Assembly (NCBI GenBank): GCA_015062085.1
Contig: SUVI01000093.1
Location: forward strand, 1-16,786
Direction of reading: 5' to 3'
Length of the DNA: 16,786 nt
DNA from: Planctomycetaceae bacterium
GTDB taxonomy: Bacteria; Planctomycetota; Planctomycetia; Pirellulales; Thermoguttaceae
The notes below the pieces were generated by a model. It was given only the letters and a program-made list of their open reading frames with translations, searched no databases and had not been told where the DNA came from. Made by a program: the position numbers and the translations under genes. Of the stretch, positions 1 to 7,404 are shown piece by piece; the stretch's first letter is position 1; the number at the start of each line of letters is the position of its first letter.

Positions 1-140
1 TCGATCAAGCGCCTTCCCGCGCTCATATTGATGGCATTGATGAAGCACTTCAGACCATTTTCCGCACCAGGCGACGAAAATAGATACTGAAACACGACAT
101 CTGCCGTCGGCGGCAGTTCAAACGGAACTCTCCCAGCCAT
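1..140 (-). CDS. Rpn-family PD-(D/E)XK nuclease / putative transposase, N-terminal part only
   Basis: The gene starts at ATG 138-140 and runs off the left edge, so only 46 residues are visible. They begin MAGRVPFELPPTADVVF, continue QYLFSSPGAENGLKCFINAI and end at the window edge in GRRLI. The pattern of a short basic start, LPP-x-AD-x-VF-x-x-LF and then an FINAI-like helix is typical of the N-terminus of the Rpn recombination-promoting nuclease/putative transposase family (PD-(D/E)XK superfamily). The catalytic residues lie outside the window. A strong ribosome binding site (GGGGGAGG, about 8 nt before ATG) and a near-consensus promoter at 204-231 support the start and show that the gene is probably expressed. 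Family members act on DNA and often occur in many copies per genome. The assignment rests on a short stretch and is moderately sure. Confidence 0.6.
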   Translation of the reverse strand, partial: MAGRVPFELPPTADVVFQYLFSSPGAENGLKCFINAINMSAGRRLI

Positions 141-203
141 TTTCGCAGCCTCCCCCTTTCACACCAAACACACACTCCAAACGCCCGTCCCACTGTCTTT
201 CTG

Positions 204-231
204 ATTATATCATGAAAATTGGAAAAGTCAA
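204..231 (-). promoter_or_regulatory. sigma70-type promoter for the Rpn-family gene
   Basis: On the minus strand TTGACT (226-231) is followed after 16 nt by TATAAT (204-209). A TG one base before the -10 makes it an extended -10 element. The predicted transcript start is near 197, giving a leader of about 57 nt to the ATG at 140. This is one of the best promoter matches in the window. Confidence 0.75.
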
Positions 232-293
232 GAAAAGTTTCGGAGAAAAATGGAAAGAAAAGTTAAAATCAGCCACATTTGGTACTTGCCGCG

Positions 294-326
294 AAAAAAA
301 GAGCGAGGAGGAAAAACCTCGCTCTT
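294..326 (-). terminator. intrinsic terminator after purE
   Basis: On the minus strand a 10-bp perfect stem (317-326 with 299-308, core GAGCGAGG/CCTCGCTC) with an 8-nt loop is followed directly by a run of seven T (294-300). It sits 73 nt beyond the purE stop codon and upstream of the Rpn-family promoter, so it separates the two transcription units. Confidence 0.85.
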
Positions 327-398
327 CGTTTCGATGGCTTGCGATGCCCTAAAGTGAGGATCACTCAAAATAAAAAAAGCAGAGGGGTTAAAGCGGAA

Positions 399-902
399 CT
401 AAATCTGCTCCTGAAGGGCTGCGTCTTTTTGCAGGATCTTTTCTACGAGCGATTTACGGTATGCCGTAAGTTTCTCCGCGAGTTCGTCATCAGAGACCGC
501 CAAGATCTCGACCGCGAGCAGACCGGCATTTTTCGCACCGCCGCTTCCGGTTCCGACTGTCGCGACCGGAATGTCACCGGGCATCTGAAGCGTCGAGAGG
601 ATGGAATCCAGTCCACCCATCATTTCCGTAGCGACCGGGATCCCAATAACGGGAAGCGTCGTATGCGAGGCCGCTACGCCTGCGAGATGTGCCGCTCCGC
701 CTGCCGCCGCGATAATGACACGGAAACCGTTGGCGCGGGCATTTCCGACAAAATCTTCCACCAGATGCGGAGTCCGGTGTGCGCTCATGACGTGCACTTC
801 AAACGGCACGCCAAAATCTTTCAAAACGGTAATAGCGTTCTTGATTTTCGGGAAGTCGCTGTCGCTCCCCATGATGATGCCCACAAGCGGTTTTTTTTCC
901 AT
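399..902 (-). CDS. purE: N5-carboxyaminoimidazole ribonucleotide mutase (PurE, class I)
   Basis: PurE moves the carboxyl group of N5-CAIR to carbon 4 to make CAIR, in cytoplasmic de novo purine synthesis. The family signatures are all present: GSDSDFP near the N-terminus (phosphate/nucleotide binding), SAHRTP, the glycine-rich AAGGAAHLAGV, LPVIGIPV and GLDSILSTLQMPGDIPVATV. The ATG at 902 gives 167 residues, a normal PurE length, with the first strand starting at residue 6. A TTG eight codons upstream (926) is in frame and would give 175 residues, but it has only GGAA immediately before it; the ATG start was chosen for codon type and family alignment. No purK is next to it, so the partner that makes N5-CAIR must be elsewhere. 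The gene is monocistronic, with a clear terminator downstream. Confidence 0.95.
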   Translation of the reverse strand: MEKKPLVGIIMGSDSDFPKIKNAITVLKDFGVPFEVHVMSAHRTPHLVEDFVGNARANGFRVIIAAAGGAAHLAGVAASHTTLPVIGIPVATEMMGGLDSILSTLQMPGDIPVATVGTGSGGAKNAGLLAVEILAVSDDELAEKLTAYRKSLVEKILQKDAALQEQI

Positions 903-1032
903 AATCTTGGACGTCTTTCGTTTCAATTCCAGATAAACGGATTCGCAAACGGAACACCGAACAGTCGAAGGATCCCCTTCCCCCGACGGCTCTCATTCCG
1001 GTTTCGGCAACTTCCCCGAAACATTACGTCTG

Positions 1033-1060
1033 ATTTTACCTGATTCCCCGCGAAATACAA
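1033..1060 (-). promoter_or_regulatory. purE: possible purE promoter
   Basis: Minus-strand TTGTAT (1055-1060) is followed after 16 nt by TAAAAT (1033-1038), which would give a leader of about 120 nt before purE. The -35 match is poor, so this is a weak prediction. No purine-type riboswitch or clear PurR-like operator was recognised in the leader. Confidence 0.3.
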
Positions 1061-1151
1061 GCGGGACCCCCCGTTTTTGCTTCCTTTTTTGTCTCATTTT
1101 TCGACGTTCTTTTCAAAAGACCGTCTTTTCAGATGAATTTCATCCAAAGAT

Positions 1152-2708
1152 CTACCCTACAAACCAAAGGATCTCACACCCCCAAAAAACGAGAAAGCTC
1201 CCGCTCATCAGCAGTGCAGCAGTCATACGAACTGGCCGTTTTCGGAAATGCGAGAACACTCCGAAACGATTGACTTTGCCTCGATCCATAGCAAAGTTCG
1301 CTGCAAAAAGAAGTAAGATCGGCACGAGCGGGAGATGGTAGCGTTCATGCGCGAATGCTAGAGAGTGCAGGATCCAAAAGTAAAGTACTACCGCCGTCAG
1401 AAACGCCATTCCGGCTCCCGTTCCTTTAGGAAGCTGAATGGAAAAGATTCCCCAGACCGCCGTCAGGAAAACAAGAGCATATACACCGAAAATGCAGAGC
1501 GTTAGCGCCGCAAAAGTCAATTTTCGCACTGTTGGCGACTCGATGCGTTCAATTCCCCAGAATCCTTGATGAAGTCCAGCAGGTACGGAACGCTCCAGCT
1601 GCCAGAAACAGAGAGCTTTCACCGCATCGCGTTTCAGTGTCTGTGCAGGGTGCGTTTTGATGTACTTTTTCGCGTAGTCCGCAGCAAACCGATCTTTTTC
1701 TCCCTGTGTTTTGGGATTCAGGGAAATATTTTCATTTTCGGCCAAGTCTTCTTTCAAGACCGTGTACCAGTCATGCGGAGGCGTCATCGAAATGGCGTCC
1801 CATGCGCGGTAAAGCGGCGTAAATTCGTAGTTTCCCATCATGAGATTTCGGCCGCTCATACAATCGATGGCCGTGAAGGTCTTCTGGAGACGCGTGTTTC
1901 GGACCATCCACGGAGCCATGCCGATGCCGGAGAAAAGAACGAGCAGGAGCGCACCCGCTGTTCGTTTCTTCCACGAAAGCGCTCCATTCGGCCAAATCAG
2001 AATGAAGAGCGAAAACGGGATCGGCGCGAGCCACAGTATACTGCGCGTCAAAGCTCCCAGCGCTATGAAAATGCCACAGAATCCCGCAGCATAAAGCGAC
2101 CCGGTCCTCAAAAAACGTAGACCGGTCCAGAGAACGAGAAGGAGCCAGAAAGTGAAAAATGTCTCGGTGAGGAGGAAAAAATTCTGCGCCAAAAGTGACG
2201 GATAGAAACAAAAAACCGCTGTCGCCAAAAGTGAAGCACGCCGCGAGAGGAACCCCGTCTCGAGCGCAAGTCCGTACACACAGACCACGGAAAGAAGCGA
2301 AACAGCGATCTGCACGCACCGGACCGCAAGGTGATTCTGTACGCCGAAGACTCCGTAAAGCACGGAAAGGAACCACGGATAGAACGGCGGCCGGATCGAA
2401 ACGAACGCTTCTTCCTGCGTTCCGTAGTTTCCCGTCTCGTGAAGGTAGACTCCGATGGCATCGTAGTGCTGCTCGTCCACGATCTGGAGTGTTTGACCGT
2501 CAAAGACTGTGAGGATCAGAAGACGGACCGTCAGACCGAACGCCAGGATCAACACAAGCGCACGCCATCCCGTCCAGAAAGAAAACGGCGCCATTTCTCC
2601 CCTCTCCGTTCCTTCCGTTCGCTCCGTAACAGCCTCCATCAGGTCTTCCGAAACGATTCCAGCTGATTCTGTTTCCGACACGGCCGTCTGCGTCTGATCT
2701 TCCGCCAT
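1152..2708 (-). CDS. membrane glycosyltransferase, GT39 / ArnT-like family
   Basis: This is a polytopic inner-membrane protein of 518 residues with a hydrophilic N-terminal tail (about residues 1-45) and then roughly ten or more hydrophobic segments. After the first membrane segment comes VDEQHYDAIG (residues 77-86), with the acidic pair expected in the first periplasmic loop of GT-C enzymes. It is followed by SIRPPFYPWF (104-113), typical of the PMT/ArnT family. Near the C-terminus AHERYHLPLVPILLLFAA matches the usual R-Y-x-L-P-L-x-P segment. Such enzymes transfer a sugar from a polyprenyl-phosphate donor to a lipid, glycan or protein on the outer face of the membrane; the substrate cannot be read here. 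The start at 2708 is preceded by AGGAG with 6-nt spacing. In-frame starts at 2771 (ATG, no RBS) and 2795 (GTG, GGAGG only 1 nt away) are less likely. It lies 141 bp after the HEAT-like gene and may be cotranscribed. Confidence 0.8.
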   Translation of the reverse strand: MAEDQTQTAVSETESAGIVSEDLMEAVTERTEGTERGEMAPFSFWTGWRALVLILAFGLTVRLLILTVFDGQTLQIVDEQHYDAIGVYLHETGNYGTQEEAFVSIRPPFYPWFLSVLYGVFGVQNHLAVRCVQIAVSLLSVVCVYGLALETGFLSRRASLLATAVFCFYPSLLAQNFFLLTETFFTFWLLLVLWTGLRFLRTGSLYAAGFCGIFIALGALTRSILWLAPIPFSLFILIWPNGALSWKKRTAGALLLVLFSGIGMAPWMVRNTRLQKTFTAIDCMSGRNLMMGNYEFTPLYRAWDAISMTPPHDWYTVLKEDLAENENISLNPKTQGEKDRFAADYAKKYIKTHPAQTLKRDAVKALCFWQLERSVPAGLHQGFWGIERIESPTVRKLTFAALTLCIFGVYALVFLTAVWGIFSIQLPKGTGAGMAFLTAVVLYFWILHSLAFAHERYHLPLVPILLLFAANFAMDRGKVNRFGVFSHFRKRPVRMTAALLMSGSFLVFWGCEILWFVG

Positions 2709-2770
2709 GAGTGGCTCCTGATTCAAAAAAAGTTCATCGTTTTGCTTAAATTCCAATGGTTCTCGGATCA

Positions 2771-2831
2771 TGAGACCGTCGAAAGGACGGATCACGCCTC
2801 CACTGCGTTTCCTGCCCCATTCACGGTCTCA
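2771..2831 (-). promoter_or_regulatory. pair of mutually exclusive hairpins in the leader of the GT39 gene
   Basis: A 9-bp stem pairs 2823-2831 with 2771-2779 (TGAGACCGT/ACGGTCTCA). A smaller hairpin CCGTC-CTTTC-GACGG lies at 2776-2790 and uses part of the same strand (2776-2779), so only one of the two can form. They lie between the HEAT-like stop and the GT39 start. There is no T-tract right after them; a run of seven T occurs about 38 nt further on, just before the ribosome binding site. A regulatory role is inferred and unproven. Confidence 0.3.
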
Positions 2832-2849
2832 CGAAGTCGGAAAATTACG

Positions 2850-4571
2850 TCATTTCTGCGTTTTGTAGCGTTTCACGCGTTCCACGAGGTCCTTGTTCGT
2901 GCTCTTTTCAATGACCAGATCCATCGCAGGAATAAAATCAGCACTGTTCTGCTGACGGAGCACATTGTCGTGTGCGTGGTCTGCGATCGCCGCAAACGCA
3001 GCCTCTGCCAGTTCCGGATCCGCTGCGCATTCCACGGCAAAACGGAGACTCTTCACCGTGCGGTTGGCAGCCAAACGGGAGAGGATCAGGCGTTTCTCAT
3101 CGATGCGGACGGCGATTTTGAAAGCCTCCTGAAGTTTCGCCAGTTTGCCGTCTTTGGAGATGCTGATCCCGATCTTGTCATCCGGGAGAGAAATGACGCG
3201 GATGAAGGAACGGAGCGCCGCGACTCTCTGCTCTTCCGTGTAACTGTCGTCGGTCGCTACGGCAAACATTTTGTCTGCGAATTTCGCGTTCGGCCAAACA
3301 GAAAGCGCGCGGATCGAGGCTTTCCGCAGGTCGGCGTCCGCAGAGGCAAGCCCGGCGTTCACCTCTGCCATGGCAGCATCACCGCCGATGCGTCCGATGA
3401 TGGAGTAAAGTCCCTCTTGATCGTACTTTCCTTTCAGCGCGATGACGGGAGCTGCGTCGCCAAACGTCACAGCAGCGATGAGATTTTCTGCGGCGTCACG
3501 TTCGCTGCCCGCGGGGAAACAGAGCGTTGAGGCCACCATGGCTTCAACGTCCTCCGGAGTTGCGATCTTGGCAGCCTGCTGGAGCAGGGCAAGCCGGTTC
3601 GGACACTCTTTTGCCATCGTTTTCGCGAAGATCTCCTTTCGAATATCCGTCGCGCGGTTCGTCAGGATCGTGGCCAGCTGCAAAACGTCTTCCGGTTTTT
3701 CCGCGTTCAGGAATCGGGCTTTGAGTGCGTCATCAAAACCATCCGCAACGATGAAACCGCACAGACGGATCACCAGCTCGCGTTTTTCCGCGCTTTTTGC
3801 GAGCAGAAGGTCCACATCGTCTGCAGTTGCCAGCTTTTCCAGAGCCAGGAAACCGGCATTCTGGAGGAGCTCGGAGTCCGAATCGACCGCGTCGAGGACC
3901 ACATTGCGGTACTTCATGCATTTACGGGCGGCCAGAGCTGCGATCGTCTGCGCTTTTGCCAGCTCGTCAAGCGTCTCGTAATTCGCCATCCACTGGTCGA
4001 CCGCCTCCACAGATGCATTCGCCAGCGCGAACGGCATGGCTTTCTCGACCGGCATCCATGATTTCGTTTCGTTCGCCTTCTGCGCTAAAGCCGCACGGCA
4101 GGCCGGAATGTCTTTCTGAAGAGCTGCGAGCGCTTCGGGACCAGGAATCAGAAGCAGTGCGCCTGCAGCAGCATCCACGACACGGCGGTCTGCGGAATCC
4201 AGCTGGGCCGCGATGACCGGTACCTCTTTCGCCGTTCCGATCCCGCCAAGCTGTTCTAAGATCCAAACGCGCGTCGTCGTCTGAATGTTCTGCGTCAGTG
4301 CGTTCGTCAAAAAAGCGTTGATTTCCGCCATTTTTTCCGGATCGCCAAACGCAGCGTTGATCATGCCGCGGATCTCCTCGCGCGCTTTGAAAACATCCAA
4401 TCCACCGTTTGGATTGCCGGTCGTTCCGAGCCACGAGACGTTCGTCTCCGCCGTCAGGCTCTGCGAGTAGTCACTGTCAAGTTTTTTCAAAAGTTCCGCA
4501 TAGTCGGCAGCCTCTACCGCCGCGCAGCCGAAAATTGCGGCAAGCAACGTCAAAAGAAAGTATTTTTTCAT
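2850..4571 (-). CDS. secreted HEAT-like repeat protein of unknown function
   Basis: The 573-residue product begins MKKYFLLTLLAAIFGCAAVEA, a Sec signal peptide with a likely signal peptidase I site after VEA (residue 21). The Cys at 16 follows IFG, a poor lipobox, so a lipoprotein is possible but less likely. The remainder is alanine-rich and almost wholly helical. Pairs of amphipathic helices resemble HEAT repeats, most clearly around residues 100-150 (TTRVWILEQLGGIG, then DRRVVDAAAGALLLI) and 395-460 (DLRKASIRALSVWP, EEQRVAALRSFIRVI). No catalytic motif was seen, so it is probably a periplasmic scaffold or binding protein. It has AAGGAG 6 nt before ATG and lies 82 bp after the Gfo/Idh/MocA gene. 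Secreted HEAT proteins next to Tat-exported oxidoreductases are common in Planctomycetota, and a joint role in sugar use is an inference. Confidence 0.7.
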   Translation of the reverse strand: MKKYFLLTLLAAIFGCAAVEAADYAELLKKLDSDYSQSLTAETNVSWLGTTGNPNGGLDVFKAREEIRGMINAAFGDPEKMAEINAFLTNALTQNIQTTTRVWILEQLGGIGTAKEVPVIAAQLDSADRRVVDAAAGALLLIPGPEALAALQKDIPACRAALAQKANETKSWMPVEKAMPFALANASVEAVDQWMANYETLDELAKAQTIAALAARKCMKYRNVVLDAVDSDSELLQNAGFLALEKLATADDVDLLLAKSAEKRELVIRLCGFIVADGFDDALKARFLNAEKPEDVLQLATILTNRATDIRKEIFAKTMAKECPNRLALLQQAAKIATPEDVEAMVASTLCFPAGSERDAAENLIAAVTFGDAAPVIALKGKYDQEGLYSIIGRIGGDAAMAEVNAGLASADADLRKASIRALSVWPNAKFADKMFAVATDDSYTEEQRVAALRSFIRVISLPDDKIGISISKDGKLAKLQEAFKIAVRIDEKRLILSRLAANRTVKSLRFAVECAADPELAEAAFAAIADHAHDNVLRQQNSADFIPAMDLVIEKSTNKDLVERVKRYKTQK

Positions 4572-4653
4572 GGAAAACTCCTTAAATTTTAAATTTCAGG
4601 CAGGAATCGGCTCTCGATTGGAATTCAATTCTCCGTAACGTCTGGTTTTCCGC

Positions 4654-5874
4654 TCAAAGTTCGATCTGATACGGAGCGCGCTGGGCTTTGGAGACCATGC
4701 TGGTGGCTTCGCGGTCGCCGACGAATACCATTTTTTCTTTGTCCCAAACGAGATGACGCTTCAGTTTGTACACGATATTGCACAGGTGGCCGTAATCGGA
4801 GACATTGGCGCCGTAGAAAACATCCTGAAAGGGCCGGATCCGATTGCGGACGCAGAAGAGGAAATCGTCCGCGATGTTGTTCGCTCCCCCGCTGTATCGG
4901 CGAACGTCGACCGCGTGACGAGCTTTGATCTCCGGAGAATGTTTCCAGCAGTACGTTCCTTCCGTTCCGACGATGGAGATGCTTCCCTTGATGGAACCGT
5001 GGAAGAATTTAACGCCGTTTTCCATGATGATCATGGCACCGTTGGTCGGGTTTTCCTCGCAGTTTGGCGGAAAGACTTCTTTCGGCGCGATGTGGTCCAT
5101 TCCGCAGGAGTAGAGCGCGCCGCCGAAATTGTGTCCTCCCCAGTCGCCGAGACCGCCGGTCCCGAAAACGGAGTTGAATCGCCAAGTCATCGGACGGATC
5201 GCCTCCTCATTGTACTCGAACCACGGAGCCTGACCGAGCCAAAGATCCCAGTTCAGTTCTTTCGGGCACGGCATCGGCGCGTAGACGCGTTCCCCCGGAG
5301 AACCGGCACAGGAAGCGTAGATCTCCTTCACTTCACCGATCGCTCCGGACTGAATGATCGGCGCCATGTACTGCCCGTAGTCTTCCATCACACGCTGGGA
5401 ACCGCTGGAGACGACGCGGTCATACTTTCGGGCGGCTTCGACGATCTGCCGGCTTTCCATCAGCGTAAAGGTGAGCGGTTTTTCGCAGTAAACGTCCTTT
5501 CCTGCTTTGCATGCGTCGATCGTCATCTTCGTGTGCCAATGATCCGGCGCTGCGATCGAAACGACGTCCAGCTCCGGCATCTGAAGCATTTCACGGTAAT
5601 CCTGAAAACCTTTCATGTCGGCGGAATTTTGCGGGATGCGGCGCGCGTCGCAGTCTGCGATGGCAATGAAACGTGAACCAGGCCGATTTCCAATGTTGCT
5701 CTTGCGCCATCCATTTCCGATCAGACCGACGTTGATGATGTCGTTCGGCGCGTAGCTGCCGTCTTTTCCAAGAACGCGAGCGGGAAAAAAGAGCGGCGCG
5801 GAAGTACAGACAGCTGCGCATGCGGCACTCGCAGTCAGGAAACGGCGTCGTGAAAAAGAACTCTTTGTATTCAT
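4654..5874 (-). CDS. Tat-exported Gfo/Idh/MocA-family oxidoreductase
   Basis: This 406-residue NAD(P)-dependent sugar dehydrogenase-like protein starts with a twin-arginine signal: SRRRFL at residues 8-13 followed by an alanine-rich hydrophobic stretch, with the mature protein starting near residue 35. The Rossmann nucleotide-binding segment is INVGLIGNGW (47-56), slightly atypical for GxGxxG. Then follow IADCDARR (72-79), SIAAPDHWHTKM (106-117) and the family hallmark EKPLT (131-135), whose Lys is normally catalytic. GDWGGHNFGGAL in the second half fits the C-terminal substrate domain. Family members oxidise, reduce or epimerise sugars or myo-inositol-like compounds; the substrate is unknown. 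The ATG at 5874 has AAAGGA at 7 nt. It is the first gene of a probable transcript with the HEAT-like gene and has a strong promoter at 5977-6005. Confidence 0.9.
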   Translation of the reverse strand: MNTKSSFSRRRFLTASAACAAVCTSAPLFFPARVLGKDGSYAPNDIINVGLIGNGWRKSNIGNRPGSRFIAIADCDARRIPQNSADMKGFQDYREMLQMPELDVVSIAAPDHWHTKMTIDACKAGKDVYCEKPLTFTLMESRQIVEAARKYDRVVSSGSQRVMEDYGQYMAPIIQSGAIGEVKEIYASCAGSPGERVYAPMPCPKELNWDLWLGQAPWFEYNEEAIRPMTWRFNSVFGTGGLGDWGGHNFGGALYSCGMDHIAPKEVFPPNCEENPTNGAMIIMENGVKFFHGSIKGSISIVGTEGTYCWKHSPEIKARHAVDVRRYSGGANNIADDFLFCVRNRIRPFQDVFYGANVSDYGHLCNIVYKLKRHLVWDKEKMVFVGDREATSMVSKAQRAPYQIEL

Positions 5875-5976
5875 AAAAATTTCCTTTCATGGAGAATGTA
5901 ACGGTAGGAAATGCGGAAAGTCCGTCAAACCGGCAGTTCGCAGCCCCTCTGGATGGACTGTCCCGCAACTTTTCTC

Positions 5977-6005
5977 ATTTTAGCACAGAACGGCAAGAGT
6001 GTCAA
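5977..6005 (-). promoter_or_regulatory. sigma70-type promoter for the oxidoreductase/HEAT unit
   Basis: On the minus strand TTGACA (6000-6005) is followed after exactly 17 nt by TAAAAT (5977-5982), with a TG one base before the -10. The transcript would start near 5970, giving a leader of about 96 nt. The rest of the 5875-6200 intergenic stretch is AT-rich with long T runs and holds no gene that could be recognised. The promoter of the divergent plus-strand gene must also lie here, but no convincing hexamer pair was found for it. Confidence 0.75.
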
Positions 6006-6200
6006 GGAAACGCCTCAAAATTCCCCTGACTTTTCATAATATTTCCCTAGAAAAGATTTTTTCCGGGAAAATTTCGAGAAAATTCACCTTTCCTCTTGAT
6101 TTTTTTTGTTTTTTTGCCAAAAACTAAATGAAAGGGGGAAGTTTCGGTTTTTTCGTCACCTAGAGCAGCTTTCCCTGATTTTGAAAAGGAGAAAATTCCA

Positions 6201-7322
6201 ATGAAGAAATGGTCCGTCACACTGATTTTTGTCCTGCTGATCCTCCTTCCGGCAAGCTACCTCGTTTACCGGAAAGTCAGTTACTATTTTCATCCTGCAA
6301 GCGTCGTGCTTCGTGAAAATCAGCCGCTGATCAAAAAGATCAACGCCTCACAGGATCCGGCAGAAAGAAGTCAACTGATCGATGAACTTCTGGAAAACTA
6401 CACAAAATCGGAACAGTACTGGCTCGCCATCAATACGCTCGTGGAGATCCAGAAAAACATTTCCGCGGCCCAATCGCAGGAAAACGGCGGAACCGCGGTC
6501 TCCGAAGCCAGACAGCGTGCCAATGCGGCTCTCATGATGGCGATCCGGTGCGGAAATAAAAAAGACGCAGACAGTTTGGTCCGATACATGGAGGAGTTTC
6601 GGAAAAGTGCCGAGCAGCCGGAAGCGCTTCAGTTTGATTTTACTAAAGAAGAGGACATTTCCTTTTTCTGTAAGAGTGCCCAGATGATCTCCGTTACGCA
6701 AAGTGCCGCGTATCGCGACGCTTATTTTCAGCAGGCCTTTGATGCTGCACTGAAGATCGAGGATCCGAATGTGCGCGATGCCGTTCTGGAAAAGATCTCC
6801 CATCTGATCAGGCCCTGCGGCATCACTCCGGAAATGTACTTCAAGCTGGCAGAAAAAATCGAGACCAAAGAGCTCCGATGGACGACATTCCTCCGTTACG
6901 TTATCGGCAATTCCAGCGTCCGCGAGCCGCTGACGCTCGAGAAATTCCTTGCCGCAGATACTGCCGCTCCGGAAAGTTCCGCGCCGCCAAAACGAAACGA
7001 CGATGCCTTCCGACTCGCACTTGGAAGGATCATGGATTCGATCGCCGCGGATCCTGACCCGGCACGCAAAAACTGGATGCTGGCTGCGATGGTCAAATCA
7101 TTCCAGAACGATCCATACAAAAAACTTTGCATCGAGGCTCTTGAGATCAACACGACGCTTGATGCGGAGATCCGGACCAAACTCCTTCAATTCCTGACCT
7201 CACCGACGACGCAGAATGCTGAAAAGACCATGGGACTTGAACCGGAACAGACGGCTCCCGAAGCGGATCTGGACATGATGCCGGATACCATGGGAGTTCC
7301 GGAAGGTTTCGATTCGTTCTGA
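6201..7322 (+). CDS. membrane-anchored helical protein, unrecognised
   Basis: The 373-residue product has one N-terminal membrane segment (about residues 6-22, preceded by MKKW). It is either an uncleaved anchor or a signal sequence, so the rest probably lies in the periplasm. The body is predicted to be helical (roughly 35-250 and 266-335), with helix-turn-helix spacing reminiscent of TPR- or HEAT-like solenoids (for example AYRDAYFQQAFDAALKI). A proline/serine-rich linker lies near 254-265. The acidic, methionine-rich tail ends GFDSF. No enzyme motif was seen and no family was recognised. AAGGAG lies 9 nt before ATG. It is the only plus-strand gene in the window and stands alone between a divergent oxidoreductase and a convergent transporter. 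Confidence 0.7.
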   Translation: MKKWSVTLIFVLLILLPASYLVYRKVSYYFHPASVVLRENQPLIKKINASQDPAERSQLIDELLENYTKSEQYWLAINTLVEIQKNISAAQSQENGGTAVSEARQRANAALMMAIRCGNKKDADSLVRYMEEFRKSAEQPEALQFDFTKEEDISFFCKSAQMISVTQSAAYRDAYFQQAFDAALKIEDPNVRDAVLEKISHLIRPCGITPEMYFKLAEKIETKELRWTTFLRYVIGNSSVREPLTLEKFLAADTAAPESSAPPKRNDDAFRLALGRIMDSIAADPDPARKNWMLAAMVKSFQNDPYKKLCIEALEINTTLDAEIRTKLLQFLTSPTTQNAEKTMGLEPEQTAPEADLDMMPDTMGVPEGFDSF

Positions 7323-7347
7323 GCTTAGTTTTTACCTGAGCCGTGAC

Positions 7348-7404
7348 TAACTGTCGTTTTTAGCTGCTGGCGTTGACCCATGAAAAGCCAGCAGCTAACA
7401 GTTA
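7348..7404. terminator. long hairpin between convergent genes, probable transcription end or REP-like unit
   Basis: An 11-bp perfect stem (7361-7371 TAGCTGCTGGC with 7387-7397) encloses a 15-nt loop. It is extended by a second 7-bp stem (7348-7354 TAACTGT with 7398-7404) across a 6-nt bulge. It lies 25 nt after the plus-strand stop, and its right arm contains the stop codon of the minus-strand gene. Neither strand shows a T-tract directly after the stem, so this is not a standard rho-independent terminator. Confidence 0.5.

Noticed and set aside
279..1043. Plus-strand open frame of 254 codons opposite purE
   Set aside because: It starts with TTG, lies antisense to a clear PurE, and its Arg/His-rich translation resembles no protein; it is a shadow frame.
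1108..1144. Terminator after the GT39 gene
   Set aside because: Short overlapping palindromes (TCTTTT-C-AAAAGA, GATGAA-T-TTCATC) have loops too small for stable hairpins and no T-tract follows on the minus strand.
2742..3530. Plus-strand open frame of 262 codons opposite the HEAT-like gene
   Set aside because: It is antisense to a gene with signal peptide and RBS, and the translation is low-quality; long antisense frames are common here because of codon bias.
4753..5676. Plus-strand open frame of 307 codons opposite the oxidoreductase
   Set aside because: It is wholly antisense to an unmistakable Gfo/Idh/MocA protein and shows no domain of its own.
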